DNA of 35,009 nucleotides from a virus: IMG/VR virus record IMGVR_UViG_3300031857_024897, positions 113,746 to 148,754 of that record; one strand, 5' to 3'. Shown piece by piece: positions 14,458 to 22,296 of this stretch (position 1 is its first letter; each line of letters starts with the position of its first letter). The notes under the pieces were generated by a model. It saw only the letters and a program-made list of their open reading frames with translations, ran no database searches and was not told where the DNA came from. The position numbers and the translations under genes were made by a program.

Positions 14458-14733
14458 TTACTTTAGTTTTTTTAACTCTTCGTCAATCGCGTTTTGACGA
14501 GAAACATCTAGAAGTGTTCTATCTGTTGCTTGGATCATTCTTTTTTCAGATTCAAGGCCCATTATGGTCAATTTTTTATCCAGTTCAACTTTAGTGTAAG
14601 TTGAGTCTTTTATCCTGCCAATATCTTTATTTATTTTAGATATTTGACCTTTCGTCGAACAAACACTAAGCAGTGTCATAATCATAAACGCAAGCACAAT
14701 CTCTGTAAAATAGTTTTTAATGAATTGCCTCAT
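14458..14733 (-). CDS. Small membrane-anchored coiled-coil protein, 91 aa
   Basis: One N-terminal membrane helix (YFTEIVLAFMIMTLLSVCS, about residues 8-26) followed by a polar coiled coil (ISKINKDIGRIKDSTYTKVE, then ATDRTLLDVSRQ). The layout again resembles i-spanin-like proteins. It is the first gene of the putative lysis operon, 2 nt upstream of the 4-span protein gene. The cysteine at the end of the helix (SVCS) is a weak lipobox candidate. Family unknown. Confidence 0.6.
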   Translation of the reverse strand: MRQFIKNYFTEIVLAFMIMTLLSVCSTKGQISKINKDIGRIKDSTYTKVELDKKLTIMGLESEKRMIQATDRTLLDVSRQNAIDEELKKLK

Positions 14734-14763
14734 TTTTTTTAAAGTTTTAGTTTAGAAAATTAT

Positions 14764-14786
14764 TAGACTATCACATAAATAGTCTA
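14764..14786 (-). terminator. Hairpin downstream of the sigma-factor gene
   Basis: TAGACTAT (14764-14771) and ATAGTCTA (14779-14786), 8 bp, loop 7 nt. On the minus strand the stem is followed by ATAATTTTC, a weak T-tract; on the plus strand by TTTTTT. It sits between the sigma gene and the lysis operon, so it probably ends the recombination/sigma transcript. Confidence 0.55.
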
Positions 14787-14796
14787 TTTTTTATTT

Positions 14797-15597
14797 TTAT
14801 ATATAGTCAAAAAGAATTGCCGTACCATTCCTAAGTTTACGCAATCCTTTCTCCTTAATCTGACGAATACGCTCTTTTGTTAGATCAAAGTCTTGTCCAA
14901 TCTCTTCAAGAGTTCTACATGAACCTGTTAGTCCGTAATAATCTTCAATTATGGTTCTTTCCCTGTCATCCAAGCTACCGAGAAGCTCAAAAAGTTTATC
15001 CCTGAGAACCTTGGTACTATTGAATGATTCATCCGGTCTACTAGCATCATTATTATAAATGACATCAACCAGAGTATCACCATCTTCATTTATTGGCTTA
15101 TCAAGCCAAATCATGCTAGGTAAGTTAGCATATTTATCAGATTTAAATCCAGTACCGTTCTCTATTGCTTTTTTTTCTTTCTGAACATCTTGTACGACAT
15201 TTACAGGAAGCCTTATCGTTCTAGCATTTTCATTGAGAGAGTAAAGGATTGACTGGCGAATCCACCAAACAGCATAAGAAATAAATTTAAGGTTTTTATT
15301 CCAGTCAAAATTTTGAGCTGCTTTCATTAGACCTATATTGCCTTCAGCGATCAAATCTGGAAGATCAAGACCTTGGTTCTGATATTGCTTAGCAATTGTA
15401 ATAACAAATCTAAGATTACCACGAACAAGCTCTTCGTTAATCTTTGAAACCTGGCTAGGCGTAAGTGTACCTGAACGCATCAAATCTGCAATTTCTTTTT
15501 CACGCTCAGTTGTCATAACTTCGATCTTTCTAAGATCTTTAAGATATGAGGAAATTTCAGCTTGATTAAATGGAATTGTTGTTTTCTTTTCTTTCAT
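14797..15597 (-). CDS. Sigma-70 family RNA polymerase sigma factor, RpoD-like
   Basis: 266 residues resembling the short primary sigma factor of Bacteroidetes. Seen: region 1.2 (SSYLKDLRKIEVMTTEREKE, residues 12-31); region 2 with GLDLPDLIAEGNIGLMKAA and KFISYAVWWIRQSILYSLNE; TIRLPVNV at the 2.4/3.0 boundary; and region 4 with a helix-turn-helix (LEEIGQDFDLTKERIRQIKE). Region 3 looks shortened and divergent. It should direct host RNA polymerase to promoters, possibly of late genes, a role played by gp55 in T4, but this protein is not gp55-like. It overlaps the upstream gene by 4 nt (ATGA) at the downstream end of the recombination block. Confidence 0.93.
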   Translation of the reverse strand: MKEKKTTIPFNQAEISSYLKDLRKIEVMTTEREKEIADLMRSGTLTPSQVSKINEELVRGNLRFVITIAKQYQNQGLDLPDLIAEGNIGLMKAAQNFDWNKNLKFISYAVWWIRQSILYSLNENARTIRLPVNVVQDVQKEKKAIENGTGFKSDKYANLPSMIWLDKPINEDGDTLVDVIYNNDASRPDESFNSTKVLRDKLFELLGSLDDRERTIIEDYYGLTGSCRTLEEIGQDFDLTKERIRQIKEKGLRKLRNGTAILFDYI

Positions 15598-16082
15598 ATT
15601 TGTTCCAAAAATTTTTTTTCTTCATTTGTGAGAGAGGATATGCCTTGTTCATTTATCTTGTCCAAGATAGTATCCATATTGAACACACCATCGGTAAAAT
15701 TGTTGTTACAAATGGTATTATACTCATAATCCTCATCATCTTCATCATCATAATAATCAAAGATTGTTGGATTAGTTATATTGATAAATAATTCATATTC
15801 TTCTTTATCACGGAAGCTTAACACAGATGAATCATCTACAACAGTCAAAAAATAAACATTATAAATAGAATTTAGAGGCTCACGTAGTTTACTATCAATA
15901 TGTTGACAATTCATCTCGCTCATAAAATGAAACATGATTGAATCTCTAGTCCTATAGAACGTAATATCTTGTTTTGTAATATCAAATTTTGGTGCAATAA
16001 TCTCAACAATTTCACCAAATGTTTGCATGATTTCATTTTGCGTAATGCCAGTCTTATTACAAATTAAGTAGTATCTAGTCAT
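15594..16082 (-). CDS. Hypothetical protein co-transcribed with sigma factor, 162 aa
   Basis: Starts at the ATG at 16082 (MTRYYLICNKTGITQNEI); a longer TTG-initiated frame to 16094 would start inside the promoter element at 16092-16099. The N-terminal about 100 residues form an alpha/beta domain; then comes a very acidic stretch (YYDDEDDEDYEY, near residue 110-121) and a C-terminal helix pair (MDTILDKINEQGISSLTNEE, then KKFLEQI), a tail like those of several Bacteroidetes proteins. It couples to the sigma gene by ATGA overlap, so a partner or modulator of the sigma factor is conceivable, but not shown. Confidence 0.68.
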   Translation of the reverse strand: MTRYYLICNKTGITQNEIMQTFGEIVEIIAPKFDITKQDITFYRTRDSIMFHFMSEMNCQHIDSKLREPLNSIYNVYFLTVVDDSSVLSFRDKEEYELFINITNPTIFDYYDDEDDEDYEYNTICNNNFTDGVFNMDTILDKINEQGISSLTNEEKKFLEQI

Positions 16083-16091
16083 ATCGTTCTG

Positions 16092-16099
16092 CAAAGGTA
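16092..16099 (-). promoter_or_regulatory. Bacteroidetes -7 promoter element before the sigma operon
   Basis: The minus strand reads TACCTTTG followed by CAG, matching TAnnTTTG. No clear TTTG -33 box is visible at 19-23 bp. It ends 9 nt before the ATG at 16082, so the transcript would have almost no leader. It decides the start of the downstream gene. Confidence 0.6.
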
Positions 16100-16117
16100 A
16101 TATTTTTTTTTTGATAA

Positions 16118-18454
16118 TTAAATTAATTCACTAATATTTTCAGATTTTTTAATCTGGCAGATATTGTCTGCCCAATTGTCTATCATTGGGTTATGCGAGA
16201 TAACAAATATTTTTTCAAAATATTCTCTAATCTTGAAGAAAAAATTGCCAACTAATTCTAAATTGTCATTTGATATTTTACCAAACACCTCATCCATTAC
16301 TATAATGTTTGGTTTTGGAAGCGAACATATTTTAGACAAAACGGATCTTATGGCTAGAGATGAAATTGTCTTTTCGTATCCAGACCCGCTATTAAGCAAT
16401 TTTTCAATTCCCGTAGAATTGTCTATCATGTAGAACTCAACATCATTCTTATCTGAAATCTTGATTTCAACTTTGAATGGTGCACTATCTTTTAACAATC
16501 TTTGAAGCTCATTGTTTATTATTGGTAACATAGTTTTCATTATATACTTACTAATACCATGTTTGCCAAACAACTCTAGATATATTTTATATATTTTTTC
16601 TTTCTCAGCTTCCTCTTCTATTTGCCGGATAAAATTGTAATTAGAGTCTATTTTATCATGATGATTTTTAATTTGCACTATTGCAAATGTTATTTTTTCA
16701 TCAAGTTTCCTTTTAGCTTGCGTAAGTTCTTCTAAACGATATTTAGCTTTCAAAAGTTTTGACTCTATCTCATTATTTTTGTTAATTTTTTCCTGGATTT
16801 CAAGGTAATCCGAAATTTTTTCTTTAGCTGAATTTATTTTTAGCTCTAAAGATTCTTTTGTTATCTCATATTTTGAATAAATTAATGAATTTTTTTCATA
16901 AAGATCAAACTTTTCTCTTAATACAATAAGAGCTTTTTTTTCTTTTTTACATGTTTCAAGTTCAAGAACTAAAGAGTTTTTCTTCTGATAGAGTTTTTCC
17001 AAATCCATCAATTTGTTTTTAACAAGAATGGCATTAATAATATCAATACCGCAATGTTCACACTTTATACCACCATCAACAGAGTTTTTTAACTCCTCTA
17101 ACTCTGATATCTTAGAATCAATAGTTGTCAACTCAACATATATATCATTACACGCATCATTCAATTTATCGTAAACCTGTTCATCATAAAACTGATCAGG
17201 TTTAACAAGGTAAAGATTAGACATTTCTTTAATTGTATTGCTATATTGGATATTTAGTTTTTCTAACTCAGAATTTAATGTATCCAAATTTGTTGCAGCC
17301 AAAACCGAATCAATGTCTGTGTGTTTAGAAGCCATCAACTCCTCCCTATATGATGTCCCTATTTTAATCTTTTCCTCAATTTCAGATAAAGCATTTTTGT
17401 CTATTTCTAGACATTCTTGAAATGTATCGATAAACTCTAAGTTTTTTTCAATATCCTGTTTTAGAGTTTCTTTGTTATATATATTGGAGATTAATCCCTT
17501 AGAGAATGTAGAGTATATTTCTTTGGCGATTTCTTCTTTTCTTTTTAAGAATTCTAACCCTAAAAACTTACTTAAAATTTGTCCTCTGGCTGTTGGTTTA
17601 GACTCAATCAAATCTTCTAGATTTGATCCTGTCGTAAGGATTGTCATCAAAAAGTCCTCTTGTTCTCCAATCGATGATTTTATGAATTTTTCTGTTTCAC
17701 GACGTTGCTCACCTGTTAAACTTTGCAAAGATCCGTCTTTATTTTTCTTTATAAAATCTAATTCCGCTTTTACTGAATAATCCCCACTCTTGTTCTTTTT
17801 ACGCTCAAGAGTCCTAATAATAAAATAATCATCGCCATCAATAGTAACCTCACCTTTAACAACTACTTTGTTTTTGTCTGTAAACTTATTGAATATATCC
17901 TCATTTTTTGTCGTTTTAGTTGTCGTATTGAAGAATAGAAAAAGCAGAAGATCTACCGCCAGGACTGTTTTACCCCCAAAGTTAGGTGGATTCGAGGTTA
18001 TAACTGTAATACCATTGTATTTGGTAAAGTCAATAACTTGATTCTCACCGAAGGACATAAAATTAGAAAATTCAATTCTTTTTAATGACCATTTTTTAAA
18101 TGCGGAGATGTCTTCATACCTAGAAATGAGTAGATCTTCTACTTGTTTATCCAATAAGTAAACGTCAGCAGCGAAATCATTGTATGATTTAGAGTCCAAA
18201 TACATATCAATTAACGACTTCTGATAATTCTTATCCATGATATTGTATGATACATCAATTGTTTGCATGGTCATCTCATCGTCCTGACTAGAGTCCACTG
18301 TGATAACATTTATATTTGTTGTACCATACTTTTTAGAAAAGTATTGCTTAACGCTTTTTATGCGTTCTTGTGTGAAGTTATGTGGTTCATCTTCCCAAAT
18401 AACTTGTACGTTAGGTGTATATTTTTCCTCAATATCAGTTACTTCGCTGCTCAT
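16118..18454 (-). CDS. 46: gp46-like recombination endonuclease subunit (SbcC/Rad50 family)
   Basis: 778-residue SMC-type ATPase that should pair with the gp47/SbcD nuclease to resect DNA ends for recombination-dependent replication. Seen: a Walker A variant (SNPPNFGGKTVLAVDLLLF) near residue 155-173; a long coiled coil broken by a zinc hook (GIKCEHCGIDI, about residues 457-467); an ABC signature (LLNSGSGYEKTISSLAIRS) near 690; and a Walker B (NIIVMDEVFGKI) near 715. It has a roughly 120-residue N-terminal extension before the usual start (KWSLKRIEFSNFMSFGENQV), absent from T4 gp46; that region is unexplained. Genes for small proteins separate it from gp47. Confidence 0.93.
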   Translation of the reverse strand: MSSEVTDIEEKYTPNVQVIWEDEPHNFTQERIKSVKQYFSKKYGTTNINVITVDSSQDDEMTMQTIDVSYNIMDKNYQKSLIDMYLDSKSYNDFAADVYLLDKQVEDLLISRYEDISAFKKWSLKRIEFSNFMSFGENQVIDFTKYNGITVITSNPPNFGGKTVLAVDLLLFLFFNTTTKTTKNEDIFNKFTDKNKVVVKGEVTIDGDDYFIIRTLERKKNKSGDYSVKAELDFIKKNKDGSLQSLTGEQRRETEKFIKSSIGEQEDFLMTILTTGSNLEDLIESKPTARGQILSKFLGLEFLKRKEEIAKEIYSTFSKGLISNIYNKETLKQDIEKNLEFIDTFQECLEIDKNALSEIEEKIKIGTSYREELMASKHTDIDSVLAATNLDTLNSELEKLNIQYSNTIKEMSNLYLVKPDQFYDEQVYDKLNDACNDIYVELTTIDSKISELEELKNSVDGGIKCEHCGIDIINAILVKNKLMDLEKLYQKKNSLVLELETCKKEKKALIVLREKFDLYEKNSLIYSKYEITKESLELKINSAKEKISDYLEIQEKINKNNEIESKLLKAKYRLEELTQAKRKLDEKITFAIVQIKNHHDKIDSNYNFIRQIEEEAEKEKIYKIYLELFGKHGISKYIMKTMLPIINNELQRLLKDSAPFKVEIKISDKNDVEFYMIDNSTGIEKLLNSGSGYEKTISSLAIRSVLSKICSLPKPNIIVMDEVFGKISNDNLELVGNFFFKIREYFEKIFVISHNPMIDNWADNICQIKKSENISELI

Positions 18455-18463
18455 TTTTCTTAA

Positions 18464-18670
18464 TTAAAGGTTTTGCTGGACGTTTATTTGGGGTGAGGGT
18501 TGTTCCTCAACTTCTGAAGTTAGCTCTGTTTCAGCCGAGGCTTTATTCTTTTCAATTGACTCTAGAAGAGTTTTAAATGCCTTACGCTGCCGATTAATAT
18601 CCTCTGAAATTCTTTGGTTCCTACTTTGAACACGTTGTTTGTGACCTTTTCTGTTTTTTGATTTTGCCAT
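18464..18670 (-). CDS. Small basic protein, 68 aa
   Basis: Starts with a highly basic stretch (MAKSKNRKGHKQRVQSRNQR), then a helical segment (INRQRKAFKTLLESIEKNKA) and an acidic, Gln/Pro-rich tail. The basic head could bind nucleic acid. It lies 9 nt upstream of gp46 and 14 nt downstream of the membrane protein gene. Its location between gp47 and gp46 suggests expression with the recombination genes, but no function is recognisable. Confidence 0.6.
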   Translation of the reverse strand: MAKSKNRKGHKQRVQSRNQRISEDINRQRKAFKTLLESIEKNKASAETELTSEVEEQPSPQINVQQNL

Positions 18671-18684
18671 AGTTTTAGTTTTTT

Positions 18685-19053
18685 TTATTTTTTATTTTCT
18701 TCGAACCATTCGATTACACTGTTTAATGCCCAAACGCTTCCTGAGGCGAATAAGCCATCAACAAAGACGACAAGGCTTTCTTTCAGTATAGAATCGATTC
18801 CACTACCAAAATGTCTGTATTCATCAATATAAGAAATATATGGTGAGAACAATACGAATGATAAGAAGAACCCAACCCATGTTGATGTACACATAACACA
18901 GCTTAGTAGCTGAAGCACAAAGGTACTAATATTTGATATAACAGGTATCCTATTTTCCCTTAAAAAGTTTTTAAATCCATTAAAAATGGAACCGTATACC
19001 AAAATGTTTGTACAACCGTATGCGATAAAAATCCAAATAAGTAATTTAATCAT
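18685..19053 (-). CDS. Membrane protein with CxxC-x-x-W motif, 122 aa
   Basis: Three or so hydrophobic segments: LLIWIFIAYGCTNILVYGSI (residues 4-23), ISTFVLQLLSCVMCTSTWVG with FFLSFVLFSP (about 43-70), and a weaker one near SLVVFVDGLFASGSVWALN. The CVMCTSTWVGF motif in a membrane segment resembles DUF1360-type small integral membrane proteins. The role is unknown. It overlaps the preceding gene by 4 nt (ATGA). Confidence 0.6.
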   Translation of the reverse strand: MIKLLIWIFIAYGCTNILVYGSIFNGFKNFLRENRIPVISNISTFVLQLLSCVMCTSTWVGFFLSFVLFSPYISYIDEYRHFGSGIDSILKESLVVFVDGLFASGSVWALNSVIEWFEENKK

Positions 19054-19484
19054 AATTGATCTTTTAAATTTGTTGTTCTCAAAAACGTTGCTGATTGAGA
19101 TATTGATTTAGTTTTTATTGCCGATAGCTCATCTTCTTTAGCTTGCAATTCAGATCTCAGGGTTTGTAATGTATTTGACAACTTAGACATTTTATCTCGT
19201 AAGTCTAACGTTTCTTTTTCGACAAGCTCACTACAATCTTTATCTTGAATCACCGACACCTCTTTAATAATTTCCCTGTCTACATATTTAATAACCTCCT
19301 TTTCTATTATCTCGATTTGTTTTTCAGGCTCTGATCCACCTAATAATCCATATTTTTTAATATCAAAACCTTGTTTTAAACATTGAAGTAAAAACTTTTC
19401 AATATCAGATATTGAATTTAAGTGACAATATTCCTGAATTGTAGAATACAATTCATTATGAATTGATAAGTTTTTCATCTCCAT
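19050..19484 (-). CDS. Coiled-coil protein, 144 aa
   Basis: The N-terminal 50 residues form a small helical domain (SIHNELYSTIQEYCHLNSIS, then FLLQCLKQGFDIKKYGLLGG), followed by a charged linker and a long coiled coil (KMSKLSNTLQTLRSELQAKE). The GFDIKKYGLLG piece looks like a conserved phage motif, but I cannot assign a family. It starts inside the gp47 gene (29-nt overlap), so it is coupled to gp47 translation and could be an accessory of the nuclease complex. Confidence 0.6.
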   Translation of the reverse strand: MEMKNLSIHNELYSTIQEYCHLNSISDIEKFLLQCLKQGFDIKKYGLLGGSEPEKQIEIIEKEVIKYVDREIIKEVSVIQDKDCSELVEKETLDLRDKMSKLSNTLQTLRSELQAKEDELSAIKTKSISQSATFLRTTNLKDQL

Positions 19485-20235
19485 TAATTATATCATCAAT
19501 ACTAGTAATTTTAAAAGAAAGATAAGACCTGGGGTTTTTAATGTCAAAAAACGTATATTCATCAATTTCTAGATCATAAAGGCCATAGCCATGATAACTA
19601 ACTGACTCACCATAATCTTGCTGAATAAAAGAGCCAACCATATATGCTTTCTTATTATTAGGAATATTAAAAACTTGTCTTTTGTGTATATCGCCACATA
19701 ATACTACGTCGCAGCCTGAAAATTTATTAGTATCATAACCTTCAGTAAAAACGTGGCCAACATCTGTTTTTAACCCATGAACCGCACCGTGAAATATACC
19801 TATGTTTTTTTTATCTGAAAAAACAAAGTCAGGTGGTATATTATGGTCCATTAATGAATATACACACCAATTAACATTGGAATCTTCATAGATGCCTCTA
19901 TTTTTGTAGTAAACAATATTTTTATTATTTAAAGATTCAACAACAGGAGTTATAGCGTCTAGTCGACCCATATTTGCCTCCAAAAAGTCATGATTACCTG
20001 GTATGATAATTGTTTTACATATTTTAGAACATTCCACCAATACCCAAGCAATCATGTCTATCAATTCTGGTGACATTTGGTTTTTAGAATGAACCAAGTC
20101 ACCAGAAAAAACAATTCTATCAGGATTATGTCCACGCCACTCAGAAAAGGCTTTATTTAATAATAAACGATATAATTCGTGATCTTTATATATTTTAAGG
20201 TGTAAGTCCGAGAAGTGAATTATTTTCTTTATCAT
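19456..20235 (-). CDS. 47: gp47-like recombination nuclease subunit (SbcD/Mre11 family)
   Basis: 259-residue metallophosphoesterase carrying the five calcineurin-like motifs: HFSDLHLK (residues 8-15), RIVFSGDLVHSKN, IIIPGNHDFLEAN, GIFHGAVHG and VLCGDIHKRQ. Partner of the gp46-like ATPase in DNA-end processing. The ATG at 20235 gives the usual MIKKIIHFSDLH start; the frame extends to a TTG at 20253 but without family support. It overlaps the zinc-ribbon gene by 41 nt. The C-terminal part after the phosphoesterase core is short, as in phage forms. Confidence 0.93.
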   Translation of the reverse strand: MIKKIIHFSDLHLKIYKDHELYRLLLNKAFSEWRGHNPDRIVFSGDLVHSKNQMSPELIDMIAWVLVECSKICKTIIIPGNHDFLEANMGRLDAITPVVESLNNKNIVYYKNRGIYEDSNVNWCVYSLMDHNIPPDFVFSDKKNIGIFHGAVHGLKTDVGHVFTEGYDTNKFSGCDVVLCGDIHKRQVFNIPNNKKAYMVGSFIQQDYGESVSYHGYGLYDLEIDEYTFFDIKNPRSYLSFKITSIDDIINGDEKLINS

Positions 20236-20446
20236 TAGATTCTTGTGTGTCAAAAATATTAAATTCTTTATTTATGTGGTTGCATTGATTACAACAATAA
20301 ACGCTAATAGGTGCAATAGCATCTTGACTCTCCCCAAGCATAATCCTAGACACTTTTTTCAGTATAAAAGCTTCTTTGAAGAGTTTCGATCCGCATTTTT
20401 CGCAAGATATATTAGGTTGTGATCTTAAATCAATTTTTGAATCCAT
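20195..20446 (-). CDS. Zinc-ribbon protein, 83 aa
   Basis: Two cysteine pairs, SCEKCGSK (residues 15-18) and YCCNQCNHINK (about 51-55), separated by a hydrophobic, beta-prone stretch (FKEAFILKKVSRIMLGESQD), form a probable zinc ribbon. The C-terminal tail (NSLLGLTP) overlaps gp47 by 41 nt. Between nuclease and gp47 genes, it may be a DNA-binding or adaptor factor in recombination; this is inference from location. Confidence 0.7.
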   Translation of the reverse strand: MDSKIDLRSQPNISCEKCGSKLFKEAFILKKVSRIMLGESQDAIAPISVYCCNQCNHINKEFNIFDTQESNDKENNSLLGLTP

Positions 20447-20475
20447 AGTAATTTTAATTTATTTTTAGTTTATTG

Positions 20476-21333
20476 TCAAATTTTGTGTAATTTAAAATCG
20501 TATTGTAAAACACGATTTGTTATGTTTTGAGGAACCCTATACTCAGAATACATTGAGTCCTCATTCAAATGAACCACAATGCAACCTAATAATTTTGTAT
20601 TTTCAAATTCAGTTCCTTCAAGCATTTTTAGAAGCAATTTCCCATATAATGGCAACTGTAAATAATAGTGCCCTAAAGCAGTATCGTCTATATCGTCAAA
20701 AGGTGGTTTTAACTTTTTAGTATATTTGTTAGGAACAAAATTCTTAGATTGATTCGTTTTCCAGTCTGTGATAGCAATTCCAATTTCACCTCTAGATTTA
20801 GATTCAAATAACCATACTTTATCTGGTTGACCAACGTACCCCAATTCAGGATGACCTATTACCATCTCAGTATCCAATAATATACCACCACGTTCTTTCA
20901 TAAGTTTAAGATATTTGTTACCGGCGGATATCATTTTATCACTAGCTAATAACTGGTATCTATCACATTCAAAAACAGGTTCTCTAAGAGTTTTTCTTAA
21001 ATTAAAAAGATCTACAGAAGTTTGCTCTAAAAAATAATGTACACGATTACCAAGATTGACAGCTTTATCTCCTGATTCTTTCCATTTAAGTAATAGTTCA
21101 TTCTTTTTCTGTGTATTACCTTTTGATATTTGTTCAGAAATTTGTTCGGCATCAAACTCGTCATAAAATTTTTTAATAACTTTAGTAACGGAAGGATAAT
21201 TATCACGTATATTACCATTAGAATCTATCATATGGTAGATGTGTGTATCTTCAAAAAACTTTAGTGAAAGTTCCTCTCTTTTTGTTTCAAAAACTTTTCT
21301 AAGCTCATTAGCCGTGTCATTTATATTCATCAT
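20476..21333 (-). CDS. PD-(D/E)XK nuclease (RecB/Cas4-like fold)
   Basis: 285 residues with the RecB-type nuclease motifs: GNRVHYFLE (residues 95-103), the acidic Glu in TEMVIGHPELGYVGQPD (E156, D171), the catalytic ITDWKTN (D190, K192), and QLPLYGKLL (Q226, Y230). The N-terminal part (DTHIYHMIDSNGNIRDNYPS, then VTKVIKKF) is typical of this phage subgroup. Probably an exonuclease or end-processing enzyme in replication or recombination. The gene starts immediately after the primase stop (TAAATG); ATG codons at 21333 and 21330 are both possible. Confidence 0.88.
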   Translation of the reverse strand: MMNINDTANELRKVFETKREELSLKFFEDTHIYHMIDSNGNIRDNYPSVTKVIKKFYDEFDAEQISEQISKGNTQKKNELLLKWKESGDKAVNLGNRVHYFLEQTSVDLFNLRKTLREPVFECDRYQLLASDKMISAGNKYLKLMKERGGILLDTEMVIGHPELGYVGQPDKVWLFESKSRGEIGIAITDWKTNQSKNFVPNKYTKKLKPPFDDIDDTALGHYYLQLPLYGKLLLKMLEGTEFENTKLLGCIVVHLNEDSMYSEYRVPQNITNRVLQYDFKLHKI

Positions 21334-22248
21334 TTATTTTATTTCATAATAATATTCGTTTATTTTTCCCCTCAAATCGCAGACATCTTTATCTGCCGGT
21401 AGTTTTAAAACCCTAATCTTACCGTATAATACCCCCCCATTTAGCTCATGATATAGTTTTAGTGCGTTATCAAAAGCATCTCCATCGAGGCATATAGTAA
21501 TATTACCCTTTGCCTTGTTATATAATGCTTCAAAAAGAATATTTGGTAAATGTTTACCTAACAAGGGAATGCTATTGTTTAGAAAAAAAGAGTCGAACAC
21601 CCCCTCAACTAAAAAAATATCATCGGACCAATTAATAAGGTGTTCATTAAAAATAATCAACTCCTTTTCAGCCTCAGGATTTTTATATTTTGCTCGTGAT
21701 TTTGTGTTCCAAGATCTTCCAATATAATAATTTAATTCATTGTTACTATCGTATGACGGTACTATAATTCTACCTTTGTAATCTCCTTTGGCCGCAAAAC
21801 CTATTTTATATTTGTTTATTATTTCTTCTGTAATACCTCTAGACTTCAAATAATTTATAGCCTCAAGATACGGAGGATACCGTTTATTTGATTCACTTAA
21901 TAACACGAAATCTTCAGGTAGTTTTATTTTCTTCCTAAAATGCGTAACTTGTTCCGAATCTTTCGGTCTTATTAAATTGTAAAGTTTTTTTAGCCTTTTA
22001 TCACCATATAATTCAAATAGCTTACCCAGAGGACCATGCATTTTGCTATAATCCCCACAAGACCAGCAGTGAAATAAATGTTTAGAATACGATATTTCTA
22101 GGTTGCCTTTCCCATCCCCAGATTCTAATCCTTTTAATTCTGAACAATTTGGACAATCATATGATATCTGGGATTTGTTGGGATAGTGAGCTTTATGCTG
22201 ACCCAACAGATCATCCAACAAGGTTATTATTACATCATGCTCTTCCAT
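21334..22248 (-). CDS. DnaG-type DNA primase
   Basis: 304 residues. N-terminal zinc-binding domain with C32, C35, C61 and C64 (YDCPNCSELKG and HLFHCWSCGDYS), then a primase core and TOPRIM motifs: the acidic LVEGVFDSFFL and ICLDGDAFDNALKL. There is no helicase domain. It makes RNA primers for lagging-strand synthesis, replacing T4 gp61. The ATG at 22248 is chosen since a longer frame to 22287 begins at TTG and runs through the promoter element at 22253-22260. Confidence 0.9.
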   Translation of the reverse strand: MEEHDVIITLLDDLLGQHKAHYPNKSQISYDCPNCSELKGLESGDGKGNLEISYSKHLFHCWSCGDYSKMHGPLGKLFELYGDKRLKKLYNLIRPKDSEQVTHFRKKIKLPEDFVLLSESNKRYPPYLEAINYLKSRGITEEIINKYKIGFAAKGDYKGRIIVPSYDSNNELNYYIGRSWNTKSRAKYKNPEAEKELIIFNEHLINWSDDIFLVEGVFDSFFLNNSIPLLGKHLPNILFEALYNKAKGNITICLDGDAFDNALKLYHELNGGVLYGKIRVLKLPADKDVCDLRGKINEYYYEIK

Positions 22249-22252
22249 AGAA

Positions 22253-22260
22253 CAAAGGTA
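22253..22260 (-). promoter_or_regulatory. Bacteroidetes -7 promoter element before the primase gene
   Basis: The minus strand reads TACCTTTG, identical to the element at 16092-16099. A TTG lies about 24 bp upstream (22285-22287), slightly beyond usual spacing. The box ends only 4 nt before the primase ATG, so transcription would begin at or next to the start codon, giving a leaderless mRNA. Confidence 0.6.
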
Positions 22261-22296
22261 ATAAATTAATTTCAATAAAAAAAACAAGAAATAAAT

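Noticed and set aside
22249-22287. N-terminal extension of the primase from a TTG
   Set aside because: The extension crosses the TACCTTTG promoter box and adds a hydrophobic stretch not found in primases.
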